From Symsagittifera roscoffensis (Eukaryota > Xenacoelomorpha > Acoela > Convolutidae), in the NCBI RefSeq assembly GCF_963678635.1, contig NC_087070.1:310001-374000 (forward strand): 64,000 nucleotides of DNA. The letters are read 5' to 3'. Below the pieces are notes generated by a model that was not told the DNA's origin, made no database searches, and saw only the letters and a program-made list of their open reading frames with translations. Below, piece after piece: positions 39,896 to 51,716 of this stretch (the first letter of the stretch is position 1; each line of letters opens with the position of its first letter). A program made the position numbers and the translations under genes.

Positions 39896-40780
39896 TGTGC
39901 CAGTCGGTCATATTTGGAAGTTTGACCTTGAGAAGAGCAGAAAACACTTGATTTTGGAGTGAAATTTAATTTTTCAAAATTTCGAATGGAACATGTCATG
40001 CACGATTTTCTCGCGATAACTGAAAATCAGAAAAAGAAATCAGAACAATTTCAGAACAATTGCGGGAAAGTTGTCAGATAAAAACGAGTGGGAAATTGCT
40101 ATTCGCAATTTCCATCATAGTGAACAAGAGTAGAGCTGTCCTATCTGAAATAGAAGACAGAGTATTCCCGAGAGAACAATTATTCGAACTGGACCAGAGT
40201 GAACCTTCGACGGAAAGGTGGACAGCTTGAGTGTCCCAATGGTCCACATAAAACTGCAGTCTAGAGTAAAAACTTGTTCTTGTTGTTAAAACTGACTGAC
40301 ATTAAGCTCATTTTAGTTACTTTGTTGACTCTTGAGTTGTTTACCGACTTATTTACTTCCTGGTTCTTGAGCGTGCTACAATGTGAGTACTTAATTTAAA
40401 TTCTAGAGTGTGTTTTATGATCGTTATGTTGAGGTAAGGCGAGTTTTAGGTTGATCCATCTGAAATGGATCAAAGTTCCACTGTCTAATAAAAAGTAACT
40501 TAACGGATTGTTCCAACCCGGTTTTTAACGGCGTTCATGTATTTTGGGTATCTAGAGACCTAAGTATGGGGACGTTTCTAATTCTAGAGTGGGGGGATAT
40601 TTTAGTAGTAGCCTCTAAGCTGTAACGGGTCGTAGTCTCATGTCACAAGCGAACCGAACTGGCTCCGACCGTTCTTGAGGTAGAAAAACACAAGAGATAG
40701 TGTCCCTGACCCTTGAGCCAGTGGTTATAGGGCCTATTTTTCTTAAGCCTCATGTGTGACTGCAGTAGACGAATGTTACA
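39896..40780 (+). repeat. 3' LTR of element B (885 bp)
   Basis: Starts TGTGCCAGTCGGTC and ends GAATGTTACA. A perfect 9-bp hairpin (40451-40473) precedes AATAAA at 40487-40492, which probably directs polyadenylation. Only two internal bases differ from the 5' copy. Confidence 0.88.
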
Positions 40781-41340
40781 CAAGTCTCCTAGTGGTCCGT
40801 TTCGATCCTTGTGAACCACTTTCCCACTCGACTGGTCACCCTTTCCAGTCAAGTCTCCTAGTGGTCCGGTTGTGTCGCAATCTATCTGAAAACCCTTAAC
40901 AACGCCCCCCACTCGGGCACCTTACTGAAGTCACTGGTTTAAATTGCTAGATTGATCGAAACGATCGGTCTTATAAAACAGTATGTGTATACTATTTAAT
41001 TAATACAAAGGTTTGATCCAACTAATTTGGTATCAAAGTCACTGTCTTTTTTCGTTTTATGGTTTTTGTTCCTATTTGTATTCTTTTTTTTTGCTCGTGT
41101 TTTTGTCCCCCTAGTTGCCCCCCTCACTCGGTTAGCTAAGCCTCGTTCGGAGAGCGTACCAGGAAGTTTTCTTGAGTTTTCTTAAAAAGCTATCACGGTA
41201 CAACCGGAAGGTTTACACGTTCCCGCTGAACCGTACCACCGGTACTCTAGAATGGGCATGTAGCCCGGAGCTGTGTCAAGTGGGTTCGACTCCGTAGTCA
41301 TGATGTCGTAAAAACACCCAGGAGCGCCATAAAAACACTA
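40781..41340 (-). other. Outer part of element A's 5' leader
   Basis: Inverse match to 23907-24440 of B: the putative primer site (41329-41312), a B-box-like GGTTCGACTCC (41283-41293), a T-rich tract (A-rich in element sense) and two 69-bp repeat units (40781-40870). It is cut off from the rest of A's leader by element B. No gene seen. Confidence 0.78.
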
Positions 41341-42227
41341 TGTAACATTCGTCTACTGTAGTCACACATGAGGCTTAAGAAAAATAGGCCCTATAACCAT
41401 TGGCTCAAGAGTCAGGGACACTATCTCTTGTGTTTTTCTACCTCAAGAACGGTCGGAGCCAATTCGGTTCGCTTGCGACATGAGACTGGAACCCGTTACA
41501 GCTTAAAGGCCACTACCAAAATACCCCCCCACTCTAGAAATAAAAACGTCCCCATACTTAGGTCTCGAAATACCCAAAATACATGAACGCCGTTAAAAAC
41601 CGGGTCGGAACAATCCGCTTAGTTACTTTTTATTGGACAGTGGAACTTTGATCCATTTCAGATGGATCAACCTAAAACTCGCCTTAATTCAACATAACTA
41701 TCATAAAATACACTCGAGAAATTTAAATTGAGAACTCACATGTCGATGCACTTGAGTATGAGGAGTAACTAAAAGATAAGCAGCTTGAGAATCAAATAAT
41801 ATAACTAAATAAGTTTGATGCTAATTAGTTTTAACAACAGAAGTAACTTCTGTCTCAAGAATCAAAGTTTCTGAATGAACCATTGGGACACTCGAGTTGC
41901 CGACTGTTCCATTGAATGTTCACTCCTTTCCGTTCGAATAGTCGTCCTTTCTCAAGTCTGTATTCTATTCTCCTGTTTTCAGGATAAGACAGCTCTACTC
42001 TCTGATTATTTCGTATCGAGAAATTGCGAATAGCAATTTCCTGTCTTTTTCTTGAGTAGTTTCCCGCAATTGTTAATTCGGTCGTTCTGATTTTTGATTT
42101 TTGCGTTTTCAGTTGGTTCGAGAAAACTGAGCATGACAGGCTCCATTCGAAATTTTTAAAATTAAAACTTCACACCAAAATTACGTGTTTCTCAAGGTCA
42201 AACCTCCAGACATGACCGACTGGCACA
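41341..42227 (-). repeat. 5' LTR of element A (887 bp)
   Basis: Same orientation as 1195-2080, with about ten differences, one of them a 1-bp C-run length change. Its right edge GACTGGCACA/ACG joins unrelated host DNA, which confirms the terminal TGTGCC. The AATAAA and the hairpin upstream of it are kept. Confidence 0.85.
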
Positions 42228-42959
42228 ACGTTTGAAATTTACTTTTTTGCAAAGTCTCTTCAATATCAGTTGAAAACAACTTTGAATCGTCAGCGAACAA
42301 ATAACAACTGGAAAATTCTATCACTCATGCAGAAAAAACTGGAGACATTGGGCTTCATTGTAAGAGATACCTCGAGCGACGCTGGAAATTCATAACAACA
42401 ACATTTCCACCAAAATCAATTAATTAACAACCTTAGTTTTAACTAGAACCTTTCTGGTCCTGTGAATATTTGTTATCCAAGGCTTTCAGATCTTTGCGAA
42501 TAAGTCGAGATGTACAACTAAGTTCGTTTGAAGTTGTTTACGGTGGCCGTTCTGTGCATGACTTAATTGACTTTTTCAGATATTAAACCGAATATTCAAA
42601 TATTAGATGGGGAAAACCGATGTTAACGCTAAATGAGATAATATGCGATCAGCCGCGAAGTTCATGAGAATGAAAACAAAAAGAGACCAATATGAAAGAG
42701 TCAGTACGAGAGATTCTGAAGCTTTCACTACTCGAGGTAACGTGAAATGTCTTTCTTTTCACGACAATATATGAGTCATAATCTAATATCTATTTCTATT
42801 ATATATTTAAATGCTGGCTTCACTATCTCGCCATGTTTACGCATTTTTAACGTACTATTTTTGCATGTTCAAGCTATATCGTATCATGCAATGGTTAAGA
42901 ATTTTTTTTTCGATTTTCCAATTTGATTTTAGAGGTTATTTTACCGAGTTTAAATTAAG
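42228..42959. other. Host DNA right of element A, no gene seen
   Basis: AT-rich sequence with no long frame or recognised repeat. The outer edge shares AACGT with the left flank of element A. Confidence 0.6.
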
Positions 42960-44300
42960 CAACCCAATATCGAATTAGGGGTTGTGAATTTGGCCTCCAA
43001 TTTTGAATGCCCGAATCATTTTAGTTAACGAGATAAGACATTTTTTGAGATTTTTTCGAAAATTTTCAGAAATTTCAAATAACAAAATAATTTAAAAAAC
43101 TTGAATTTCCCAACCCTGTAGTTGGGTGCTATCGGAGTACTCTAAGGAGTTACAAATCTTGCCTCCAATTATGACTGTTCAAATCCTTGTAGTTTTCGAG
43201 ATATGAAGTTTTTTGTGAATTTTTCAAAAATTTTCAGAAAACTTAAATTATTATGATTCTTTAAAAATCTGAAATCCTGTAGTTAGGTCCTGTCAAAGTA
43301 CTCTCAAGGATTGCGAATCTTGCCTCCAATTATCACTGCTCATTTCTTTGTAGTTTTCGAGATATGACGTTTTTTGTGATTTTTCGAATTTTTTCAGAAA
43401 ACTTAAATTAATTTTTATCTTTAGAATCTGAAATTCCCAACCTTGTAGTTAGTTCCTGTTAGAGTACTCCCAAGGATTGCGAATCTTGCCTCCAAATATG
43501 ACTGCTCAAATCCTTTTAGTTTTCGAGATATGTTTTTTGTGATTTTTTCAAAAATTTTCAGAGAAATTAAACTACCTATTTTTCAAAATTTGAAAATCCC
43601 ACCCTGCAGATCGGTGCTGTCAGGGTACTCTAAGGAGTTGAAAATCTTGCCTCCAAGTATGACTGTTTAAATCCTTGTAGTTTTCGAGATATGACGTTTT
43701 TTTGTGATTTTTTCAATATTTTTCAGAAAACTTAAATTAATTAGTTTTTCGAAATTCTTAATTTTGTAGTTGAGTGCTGTCAGGGTACTCTCAGTAGTTA
43801 CAAATCTTGCGACTGCTCAAATACTTTTAGTTTGCGAGAGTGAAGTTTTTCGATTTTTTTAAAATTTCTCTAAGAACTTATCTAAAAAGAAATTCAAAAA
43901 ATAAGAAACTACTAACTTGATGGAGATACAACCTTATTCTCAGCGTACACCCAGGCGTCTCAAATCTTGCCTTTTAATATGAATGCTCAAATCTTTTTAG
44001 TTGCCGAGATAAGACGTTTTTTTTTTCATTTTTTTTTAAAATTTTGTTTAAAAAATTCACAAAATTTTTGATTTCTAACCCTATAGTAGAGTGCTCTCAG
44101 GGACTCTCATTGGTTGCAAACCTGGCCTCCAAATTTTTCCAGAGGCCCATTAAGTTTTCGAGATGACGCTTTTAAAATCGGAAAATTTGAAAGTTCGAAA
44201 TTACGAACCCTGTAATTGGGTGCAGTCAGAGTGCACTAAAACTTTGCATGTTGTTTCCAATATATGCGGTTTTTCATGAGTTGTCGAAAAATTTCGAAGC
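42960..44300. repeat. Degenerate tandem array, unit about 155-173 bp
   Basis: Eight or nine diverged units. Each has AATCTTGCCTCCAA, then an AT(G/C)ACTG...CAAAT block, TTTTAGTTTTCGAGATATGACG, a T-rich stretch with AAATTTTCAGAAAACTT, and a TGTAGTTGGGTGCTGTCAGGGTACTC link. TTGCCTCCAA-type landmarks lie near 42990, 43163, 43318, 43478, 43646, 43958 and 44116; the unit near 43804 is shortened. An old satellite or decayed repeat; no coding sense. Confidence 0.85.
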
Positions 44301-44589
44301 ACCGAAGGTGCATTAAACGCTAGTAAAGTATGAAATGGATGGTTGAATTTTCTGCGATCAAGTTCATTAGTTTTGTATCGTTAGTGTTGTGAAGGATGGA
44401 GTTAAACATGTGTTTCAGCGTAGCGTAGATGAGGCATGCATTCTCTAGATTTAACCCTTTAGGCGAGTAGCATTTTATTACACTTGCCAGAGCAAGTGTC
44501 TTGTAACTGGGAATTAGATTTTTTCCCAAACAATTTTTCATACAAATCTTTCTGGCTTTTCTTACTTGCTCTATTACAGAACCTTAACA

Positions 44590-44690
44590 ACTTCCAGATT
44601 CGTTCACTAATTGTCTCAGCGGTAACGCGGTTGCCTTTCCTTTGTACCCCTAGGTCTAGGGTTCGAGTATTTTTTCAGTAGTTTCGGGAA
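44590..44690 (+). repeat. tRNA-derived SINE-like piece
   Basis: TCTCAGCGGTAACGCGGTTGCC resembles a tRNA A box with D-loop, and GGTCTAGGGTTCGAGT about 30 bases later resembles a B box. The T-stem and acceptor do not close well, so this is not a functional tRNA. Between 44690 and 45100 I see only AT-rich DNA. Confidence 0.5.
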
Positions 44691-45099
44691 AATTGAATTT
44701 TCGTTTGTGTGCTTATGCTTTGTAGTCTTAAATGCAACATCGGTAAATTTTCTTGTACTGTCAGCAATTTTTATCGTAGATGCAAGTTTGTTTGATTTAC
44801 TCCTCTAAATTTGTTTAAAAAAATCGCAGACGTTATGTATTTTCTTTGGTTTTCCGTTTTGTTTTTCTCTTAAAAGTTTTATTCGGCGATTCGGCCTAAA
44901 TAGGTTCGGCTTATGTTTAATTGGCTTAGCTACTTTTTTTGTTTCGCTTCAAAGCCAAAAACTGGTGGACTTTTTTTTGAAAATTTCCTGTAGTTTGTTT
45001 TGCAATATTTCAAAGTTCAAAATTTCTTTAACATTTTTGTGTAATAATTTATTGTGGCATTTTTTGAGAGTCGATGAACATAGTCGAGACACCCTGTAT

Positions 45100-45570
45100 A
45101 GTCAAACTCTTTTGGAATGCCAACTCTGAGCAACGAGTTTCAAAACAATGGAAGCGTTCTATCAATTTAAGAATAATTTTCGAAGCCGGCATCTATGTCA
45201 TATGGCTACATTGTAGCAATTATATCGTATGGATCAGTTGAAAACGTACAAAAGAAAGCGATTAGATGGATGCTTAACTGTTCACTAATTTCGTACTAGC
45301 AATGACTCGAAACTTCAGATTTTTGTCACTCTCGTATCACGAGATGCACGATCTCCTCTTCTTTTACAAATTTGCGAATAACAACTACTACTGCAATAGG
45401 TGTGACTTCATACACCGATACTTTTTGGTATATAGTGTCTTTTTATGTTTAACAAAATTGTTGCATGTGTTGGAGTTGGCCAGAATCTTTTGGGCTACAA
45501 AAGTTCAAAAGAAAAGTTCAGAGATATACTGGAAGTTCTTCACTGAAAAGTTCACAGAGATCGATTTATG
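45100..45570 (+). pseudogene. LINE reverse transcriptase C-terminal fragment
   Basis: Two frames give patterns typical of the end of CR1/RTE/jockey-type RT: NVQKKAIRWM (compare the usual LExVQRRAT), then LSYHEMHDLLFFYKF..NNYYCN. Stops and frame changes show decay. Its last part, from 45350, is the same sequence that replaces the middle of two transposase copies further right. Confidence 0.5.
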
Positions 45571-46658
45571 AATTTGGTTAATAAAAATTTGGCTTGCAAG
45601 TGCTGCATAAGCTCAAATTACTTGGGTATCCGCTAAAACTGTGTTTAACTGGCAAGTCTGAAGCCGTTGCATTTTGTCCAAAATCCTTTTTTCTTATATT
45701 TATTATAGTTGCCGAAGATTTTTGTGTTTTTTTTTTTTCGTTTCAGGAAAAGTCAAAATTTGTTCACGCCTACTTTTAATTTTTCGCGGGTCTGACTTCT
45801 GATCTATTTTTAAGTTCAATTCATTTTAAAAGGAAGGCAAACTCTAAATTGTTAAAAGGAAGGTAAACTCAAATAGCAAAAGGTTCTGGTTTCGAAAATG
45901 GATTTAATTATCAGAATTCAAAGCTGAATTAAAATTTACCTATTGATCTTGTTTTCTCAGTTTGGGTTAAATTAATCAAACATGTGGAAATCATAAGTTG
46001 TTCCAGAAACTCAAAGAATTTCAAGGGCATCGATTAAAACTTTGAAATTTGAGTGTTTCAAAAAAAATAAGTTTTCATTTTTTCTGTTTACTGGCGTTCA
46101 TTAACTTTTTCCAACTGTCTGTTGGCTATGTTCTTGTTTTTGGGTACTTAAACACCTTGTCGTCTCAGTAGTAGCTCGGTAAATACTAAAATTGTATTCA
46201 TTACTGGTGGTTGTGATTTTTGATAATTTTTCTGAAATAGTTTTAATTTTTTTTTTTTTCGATTTTGTGATTTTCGTCTTTTTTATTCGCTAGCTTGCAA
46301 TGCTGCGCCTGCGGTGTTGCGCAAGTAATGCGAAGCACTGTACCGTTTCTGTACATTACCCTTCCATCTAATATAACAGGGATGTAATGAGTTTCAAAAG
46401 TATTTACAAACCATTCAAGAGTTAAGAAAGTTTATCCACGAGGAAAAGGATCAACATACGAGCTGTTAAGCTCTCTACTGAGAACCACTGTAGTTCCCCC
46501 CTGGTTACCCTAGCGAGAGTAGTTTATTAGTATGACTCAACATTACACCCTTGCAAAGCCTATGAAAAAACCGTATTTTCATTTGAAATTCAAGAAATAA
46601 TGCATGCTCAAATGTGTGTTCATAAGTTCTTTTGAAATCCTGAAATTCCAATTGAATC

Positions 46659-46853
46659 ATGGCCAAGTATCAAAATATTTCATGTGTCGACAAACTACGT
46701 TTAATCGAATCGCATTCGGGTGGAGAAGATTATATTGCTTTGGCTGACTGTTTGGGAACAAATCGGAACACTGCGTATACAATTGTGCGACGTGGGAGAT
46801 ATGAGAATTTACCAAAAAATGGATCTCCTCTTCTTTTACAAATTTGCGAATAA
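46659..46853 (+). pseudogene. Transposase N-terminal remnant, hybrid copy 1
   Basis: The first 54 residues equal the N-terminus of the long copies (helix-turn-helix-like, DKLRLIESHSGGEDYIALAD). At ...ENLPKN the sequence jumps in frame into LINE-derived DNA (GSPLLLQICE) and stops. Confidence 0.75.
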
Positions 46854-48135
46854 CAACTACTACTGCAATAGGTGTGACTTCATGCACCGATACTTTTTGG
46901 TATAGAGTGTCTTTTTATGTTCAACAAAATTGTTGCATGTGTTGGAGTTGACCAGAATCTTTTGGGCTACAAAAGTTCAAAAGAAAAGTTCGGAGATATG
47001 CTGGAAGTTCTTCACTGAAAAGTTCACAGAGATCGATTTATGAATTTGGTTAATAAAAATTTGGCTTGCAAGTGCTGCATAAGCTCAAATTACTTGGGTA
47101 TCCGCTAAAACTATTTTTAACTGGCAAGTCTGAAGCCGTTGCATTTTGTCCAAAATCCTTTTTTCTTATATTTATTATAGTTGCCGAAGATTTTTGTGTT
47201 TTTTTTTTTCGTTTCAGTAAAAGTCAAAATTTGTTCACGCCTACTTTTAATTTTTCGCGGGTCTGACTTCTGATCTATTTTTAAGTTCAATTCATTTTAA
47301 AAGGAAGGCAAACTCTAAATTGTTAAAAGGAAGGTAAACTCCATAACAAAATAGCAAAAGGTTCTGGTTTCGAAAATGGATTCAATTATCAGAATTCAAA
47401 GCTGAATAAAAATTTACCTATTGATCCTGTTTTCTCAGTTTGGGTTAAATTAATCAAACACGTGGCAATCATAAGTTGTTCCAGAAAATCAAAGAATTTC
47501 AAGGGCATCGATTAAAAACTTTGAAATTTGAGTGTTTCAAAAAAAAATAAGTTTTCATTTTTTCTGTTTACTGGCGTTCATTAACTTTTTCCAACTGTCT
47601 GTTGGCTATGTTCTTGTTTTTGGGTACTTAAACACCTTGTCGTCTCAGTAGTAGCTCGGTAAATACTAAAATTGTATTCATTACTGGTGGTTGTGATTTT
47701 TGATAATTTTTCTGAAATAGTTTTAATTTTTTTTTTTCGATTTTGTGATTTTCGTCTTTTTTATTCGCTAGCTTGCAATGCTGCGCCTGCGGTGTTGCGC
47801 AAGTAATGCGAAGCACTGTACCGTTTCTGTACATTACCCTTCCATCTAATATAACAGGGATGTAATGAGTTTCAAAAGTATTTACAAACCATTCAAGAGT
47901 TAAGAAAGTTTATCCACGAGGAAAAGGATCAACATACGAGCTGTTAAGCTCTCTACTGAGAACCACTGTAGTTCCCCCTGGTTACCCTAGCGAGAGTAGT
48001 TTATTAGTATGACTCAACATTACACCCTTGCAAAGCCTATGAAAAAACCGTATTTTCATTTGAAATTCAAGAAATAATGCATGCTCAAATGTGTGTTCAT
48101 AAGTTCTTTTGAAATCCTGAAATTCCAATTGAATC

Positions 48136-48330
48136 ATGGCCAAGTATCAAAATATTTCATGTGTCGACAAACTACGTTTAATCGAATCGCATTCGGGTGG
48201 AGAAGATTATATTGCTTTGGCTGACTGTTTGGGAACAAATCGGAACACTGCGTATACAATTGTGCGACGTGGGAGATATGAGAATTTACCAAAAAATGGA
48301 TCTCCTCTTCTTTTACAAATTTGCGAATAA
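48136..48330 (+). pseudogene. Transposase N-terminal remnant, hybrid copy 2
   Basis: Identical in protein to the copy at 46659, with the same junction at PKNGSP. The shared junction shows that the hybrid formed once and was then duplicated. Confidence 0.75.
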
Positions 48331-49613
48331 CAACTACTACTGCAATAGGTGTGACTTCATGCACCGATACTTTTTGGTATAGAGTGTCTTTTTATGTTCA
48401 ACAAAATTGTTGCATGTGTTGGAGTTGACCAGAATCTTTTGGGCTACAAAAGTTCAAAAGAAAAGTTCGGAGATATACTGGAAGTTCTTCACTGAAAAGT
48501 TCACAGAGATCGATTTATGAATTTGGTTAATAAAAATTTGGCTTGCAAGTGCTGCATAAGCTCAAATTACTTGGGTATCCGCTAAAACTGTTTTTAACTG
48601 GCAAGTCTGAAGCCGTTGCATTTTGTCCAAAATCCTTTTTTCTTATATTTATTATAGTTGCCGAAGATTTTTGTGTTTTTTTTTCGTTTCAGTAAAAGTC
48701 AAAATTTGTTCACGCCTACTTTTAATTTTTCGCGGGTCTGACTTCTGATCTATTTTTAAGTTCAATTCATTTTAAAAGGAAGGCAAACTCTAAATTGTTA
48801 AAAGGAAGGTAAACTCCATAACAAAATAGCAAAAGGTTCTGGTTTCGAAAATGGATTCAATTATCAGAATTCGAAGCTGAATAAAAATTTACCTATTGAT
48901 CCTGTTTTCTCAGTTTGGGTTAAATTAATCAAACACGTGGCAATCATAAGTTGTTCCAGAAACTCAAAGAATTTCAAGGGCATCGATTAAAAACTTTGAA
49001 ATTTGAGTGTTTCAAAAAAAAAATAAGTTTTCATTTTTTCTGTTTTCTGGCGTTCATTAACTTTTTCCAACTGTCTGTTGGCTATGTTCTTGTTTTTGGG
49101 TACTTAAACACCTTGTCGTCTCAGTAGTAGCTCGGTAAATACTAAAGTTGTATTCATTACTGGTGGTTGTGATTTTTGATAATTTTTCTGAAAGTTTTAA
49201 TTTTTCTTTTTTTTTCGATTTTGTGATTTTCGTCTTTTTTATTCGCTAGCTTGCAATGCTGCGCCTGCGGTGTTGCGCAAGTAGTTCGAAGCACTGTACC
49301 GTTTCTGTACATTGCCCTTCCATCTAATATAACAGGGATGTAATGAGTTTCAAAAGTATTTACAAACCATTCAAGAGTTAAGAAAGTTTATCCACGAGGA
49401 AAAGGATCAACATACGAGCTGTTAAGCTCTCTACTGAGAACCACTGTAGTTCCCCCTGTTTACCCTAGCGAGAGTAGTTTATTAGTATGACTCAACATTA
49501 CACCATTTCAAAGCCTATGAAAAAACCGTATTTTCAATTGAAATTCAAGAAATAATGCATGCTCAAATGTGTGTTCATAATTTCTTTTGAAATCCTGAAA
49601 TTCCAATTGAATC

Positions 49614-50664
49614 ATGGCCAAGTATCAAAATATTTTATTTGCGGACAAACTACGTTTAATCGAATCGCATTCGGGTGGAGAAGATTATATTGCTTTGGCT
49701 GACTGTTTGGGAACAAATCGGAACACTGCGTATACAATTGTGCGACGTGGGAGATATGAGAATTTACCAAAAAATGAATCATACAATAGAAAAATTGACG
49801 AAGAATTTATTTTGGTCGCTATTGACATTCTGGAGGGCAATCCACTGATGACATTGCGGCAAGTTAATTTTGCGTTGAGAGCGCGCTTACCCCAAAAACC
49901 CCATTTTACACAACAAACACTATCAAAAGCATTAGAAGGGAGAATGACCAATTTCAAGCTTGCGAGAGATTGTCCTGCAAAGCGTAGCAGCGAAGAAAAT
50001 ATAGAAGATCGTTACAACTATGCATTGTGGATCATGAGCCTGACGTCGTAAGTTCGCTAAAAAATTTTGTGGATGAATTTGGTGTAAATATCCACATGCG
50101 GCGTTCTCAAGGGCGATCTGCTAAGGGTGACAGAGTTTATAGAAAAGTCAGTGCCCAGAAAGGACCCAATCTTGCAATCTGTTGCGCAGTTTCGACGGAA
50201 GGCCTTTTGCATTATCAGGTAATTCAAGGTGAAATGAAGAAGGACATTTTCAAAAGTTTTTTCGAAGTTCTAAATGGAAACGTTCTCTTTGACGAAGTGA
50301 ACGATGCTGATGGATTTGCTGTTTTTACAATACTCTCGGGCACAGAAGAATTGAAGATATGGACCTTAGTGGAATATTCTCACTGAAGGGGCTCCCAAAG
50401 TACAGCCCATTTCTAACTTTGGTTGAAGCTGCAATTCCGTGCTGGAAACCGGCTATGAAACGAAAAATGCAAGAGATGGATTTGTTCATCAACGTTGATG
50501 CTTTGAAGGAGCCAGGACAAACACTTCAGGATAACCTTTCCCGTCATATTAAATCTATTGTGGAACGAACAAGTTGTGAGATTACCCCACAGAAATGTGT
50601 TGGTTGGTACAATCATACGATGACATATATCCCGGATTCTTTGTCCAGGAATAAAATAGATTGA
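49614..50664 (+). pseudogene. IS630/Tc1-like transposase, long copy 1, frameshifted
   Basis: The N-terminal part (49614-50051, 145 aa) has a helix-turn-helix-like region and ends at a TAA after GTCG. The DDE part continues in another frame (about 50055-50320; FVDEFGVNIHMRRSQG, the first catalytic Asp region of DDE_3). The third part (50359-50661) has LPKYSPFLTLVEA, where the last acidic residue is expected. Between parts two and three the Asp-Asn of the second catalytic site reads as Tyr-Asn (TACAAT) or is shifted. Not active as it stands. The family normally acts as a cut-and-paste transposase of about 340 aa. Confidence 0.75.
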
Positions 50665-51716
50665 TGAACAATGGATGTTGCATAAAAAGCTATGATTCTG
50701 TATATTATATTATGTTCTTATTCATTTGAAATAACATGTGTTCAATTGAAGTCACTTGTGAGCACTCCATCTTTTCTATTCTTTAGAACTTACGAAATAA
50801 AGGTTCTTTCAATAGAAGTTACCTATAGTTCTTTTCAAATTACCGATTGTTCAATAGGCTTTAAAAAGGTGTAGTAAACTCCACCACCAAATAGCAAACG
50901 TGTAAAGGTCACGAAGAACGTAATCTACTTCTTGTTTCGAAAATGGATTTTTATTATCAGATTTCCCGGCGGAATTAAAATTTACCTATTGATCCTGTTT
51001 TCTGCAATTGGGTTAATTCAACCAAACACTTGGCAATCATAAATTGTTCCAGAATTTCAAAGAATGTCAAGGGCATTGATTAAAAAGTTTGAAATTGGAG
51101 TTTTCCAAAAAAAATATGTTTTAATTTTTTTGTTTACTGGCGTTCATTAACTTTTTCCGACTGTCTGTTGGCTATGTTCTTGTTTTTGGGTACTTAAACA
51201 CATTATCGTCTCAGTACTAGCTCGGTAAATACTAAAATTGTATTCATTACTGGTGTTTGTGATTTTTGATAATTTTTCTGAAATAGTTTTAATTTTTCTT
51301 TTTTTTTCGATTTTGTGATTTTCGTCTTTTCTATTCGCTAGCTCGCAATGCTGCGCCTGCGGTGTTGCGCAAGTAATGCGAATCACTGTACCGTTTCTGT
51401 ACAATACCATTCCATCTAATATAACAGGGATGTTAAGAGTTTCAAAAGTATTTACAAACCATTCAAGAGTTAAGAAAGTTTATCCACGAGGAAAAGGATC
51501 AACATACGAGCTGTTAAGCTCTCTACTGAGAACCACTGTAGTACCCCCCCTGGTTACCCTAGCGAGAGTAGTTTTTTAGTATGACTCAACATTACACCAT
51601 TTCAAAGCCTATGAAAAAACCGTATTTTCAATTGAAATTCAAGAAATAATGCATGCTCAAATGTGTGTTCTTAAGTTCTTTTGAAATCCTGAAATTCCAA
51701 TTGAATCACGCTCAAA

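Larger units (their letters stand above)
23022..40780 (+). mobile_element. Element B: Ty3/gypsy-type LTR retrotransposon nested in element A
   Basis: 17,759 bp with 885-bp LTRs at both ends that differ at only two internal sites, so it is young. CAAG flanks it (23018-23021 and 40781-40784), consistent with a 4-bp target duplication. The first four bases of its 5' LTR read AGAA where the 3' LTR has TGTG. ORF1 is intact; ORF2 lacks about 5.4 kb relative to element A, which accounts for the length difference between the elements. It lies opposite to A and so creates a very large inverted repeat. Confidence 0.85.
1195..42227 (-). mobile_element. Element A: giant Ty3/gypsy-type LTR retrotransposon, interrupted by element B
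   Basis: A minus-strand element bounded by LTRs at 41341-42227 (5') and 1195-2080 (3'). Without element B (23022-40780 plus one target copy) it is about 23.3 kb, very long for a Ty3/gypsy element. Order in its own direction: 5' LTR, leader (41340 to 40785, then 23017 to 21119), ORF1 gag-pol (21118 to 12319, broken), gap, ORF2 (11887 to 2657), 3' UTR, 3' LTR. The leader's 69-bp repeat continues on both sides of B, so the two parts were once joined. Outer flanks share AACG(T), which overlaps the LTR ends by a base on each side, so the target duplication is about 3-5 bp and not exactly placed. The two LTRs differ at about ten sites. The alternative, several separate fragments, fits less well. 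Confidence 0.82.
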
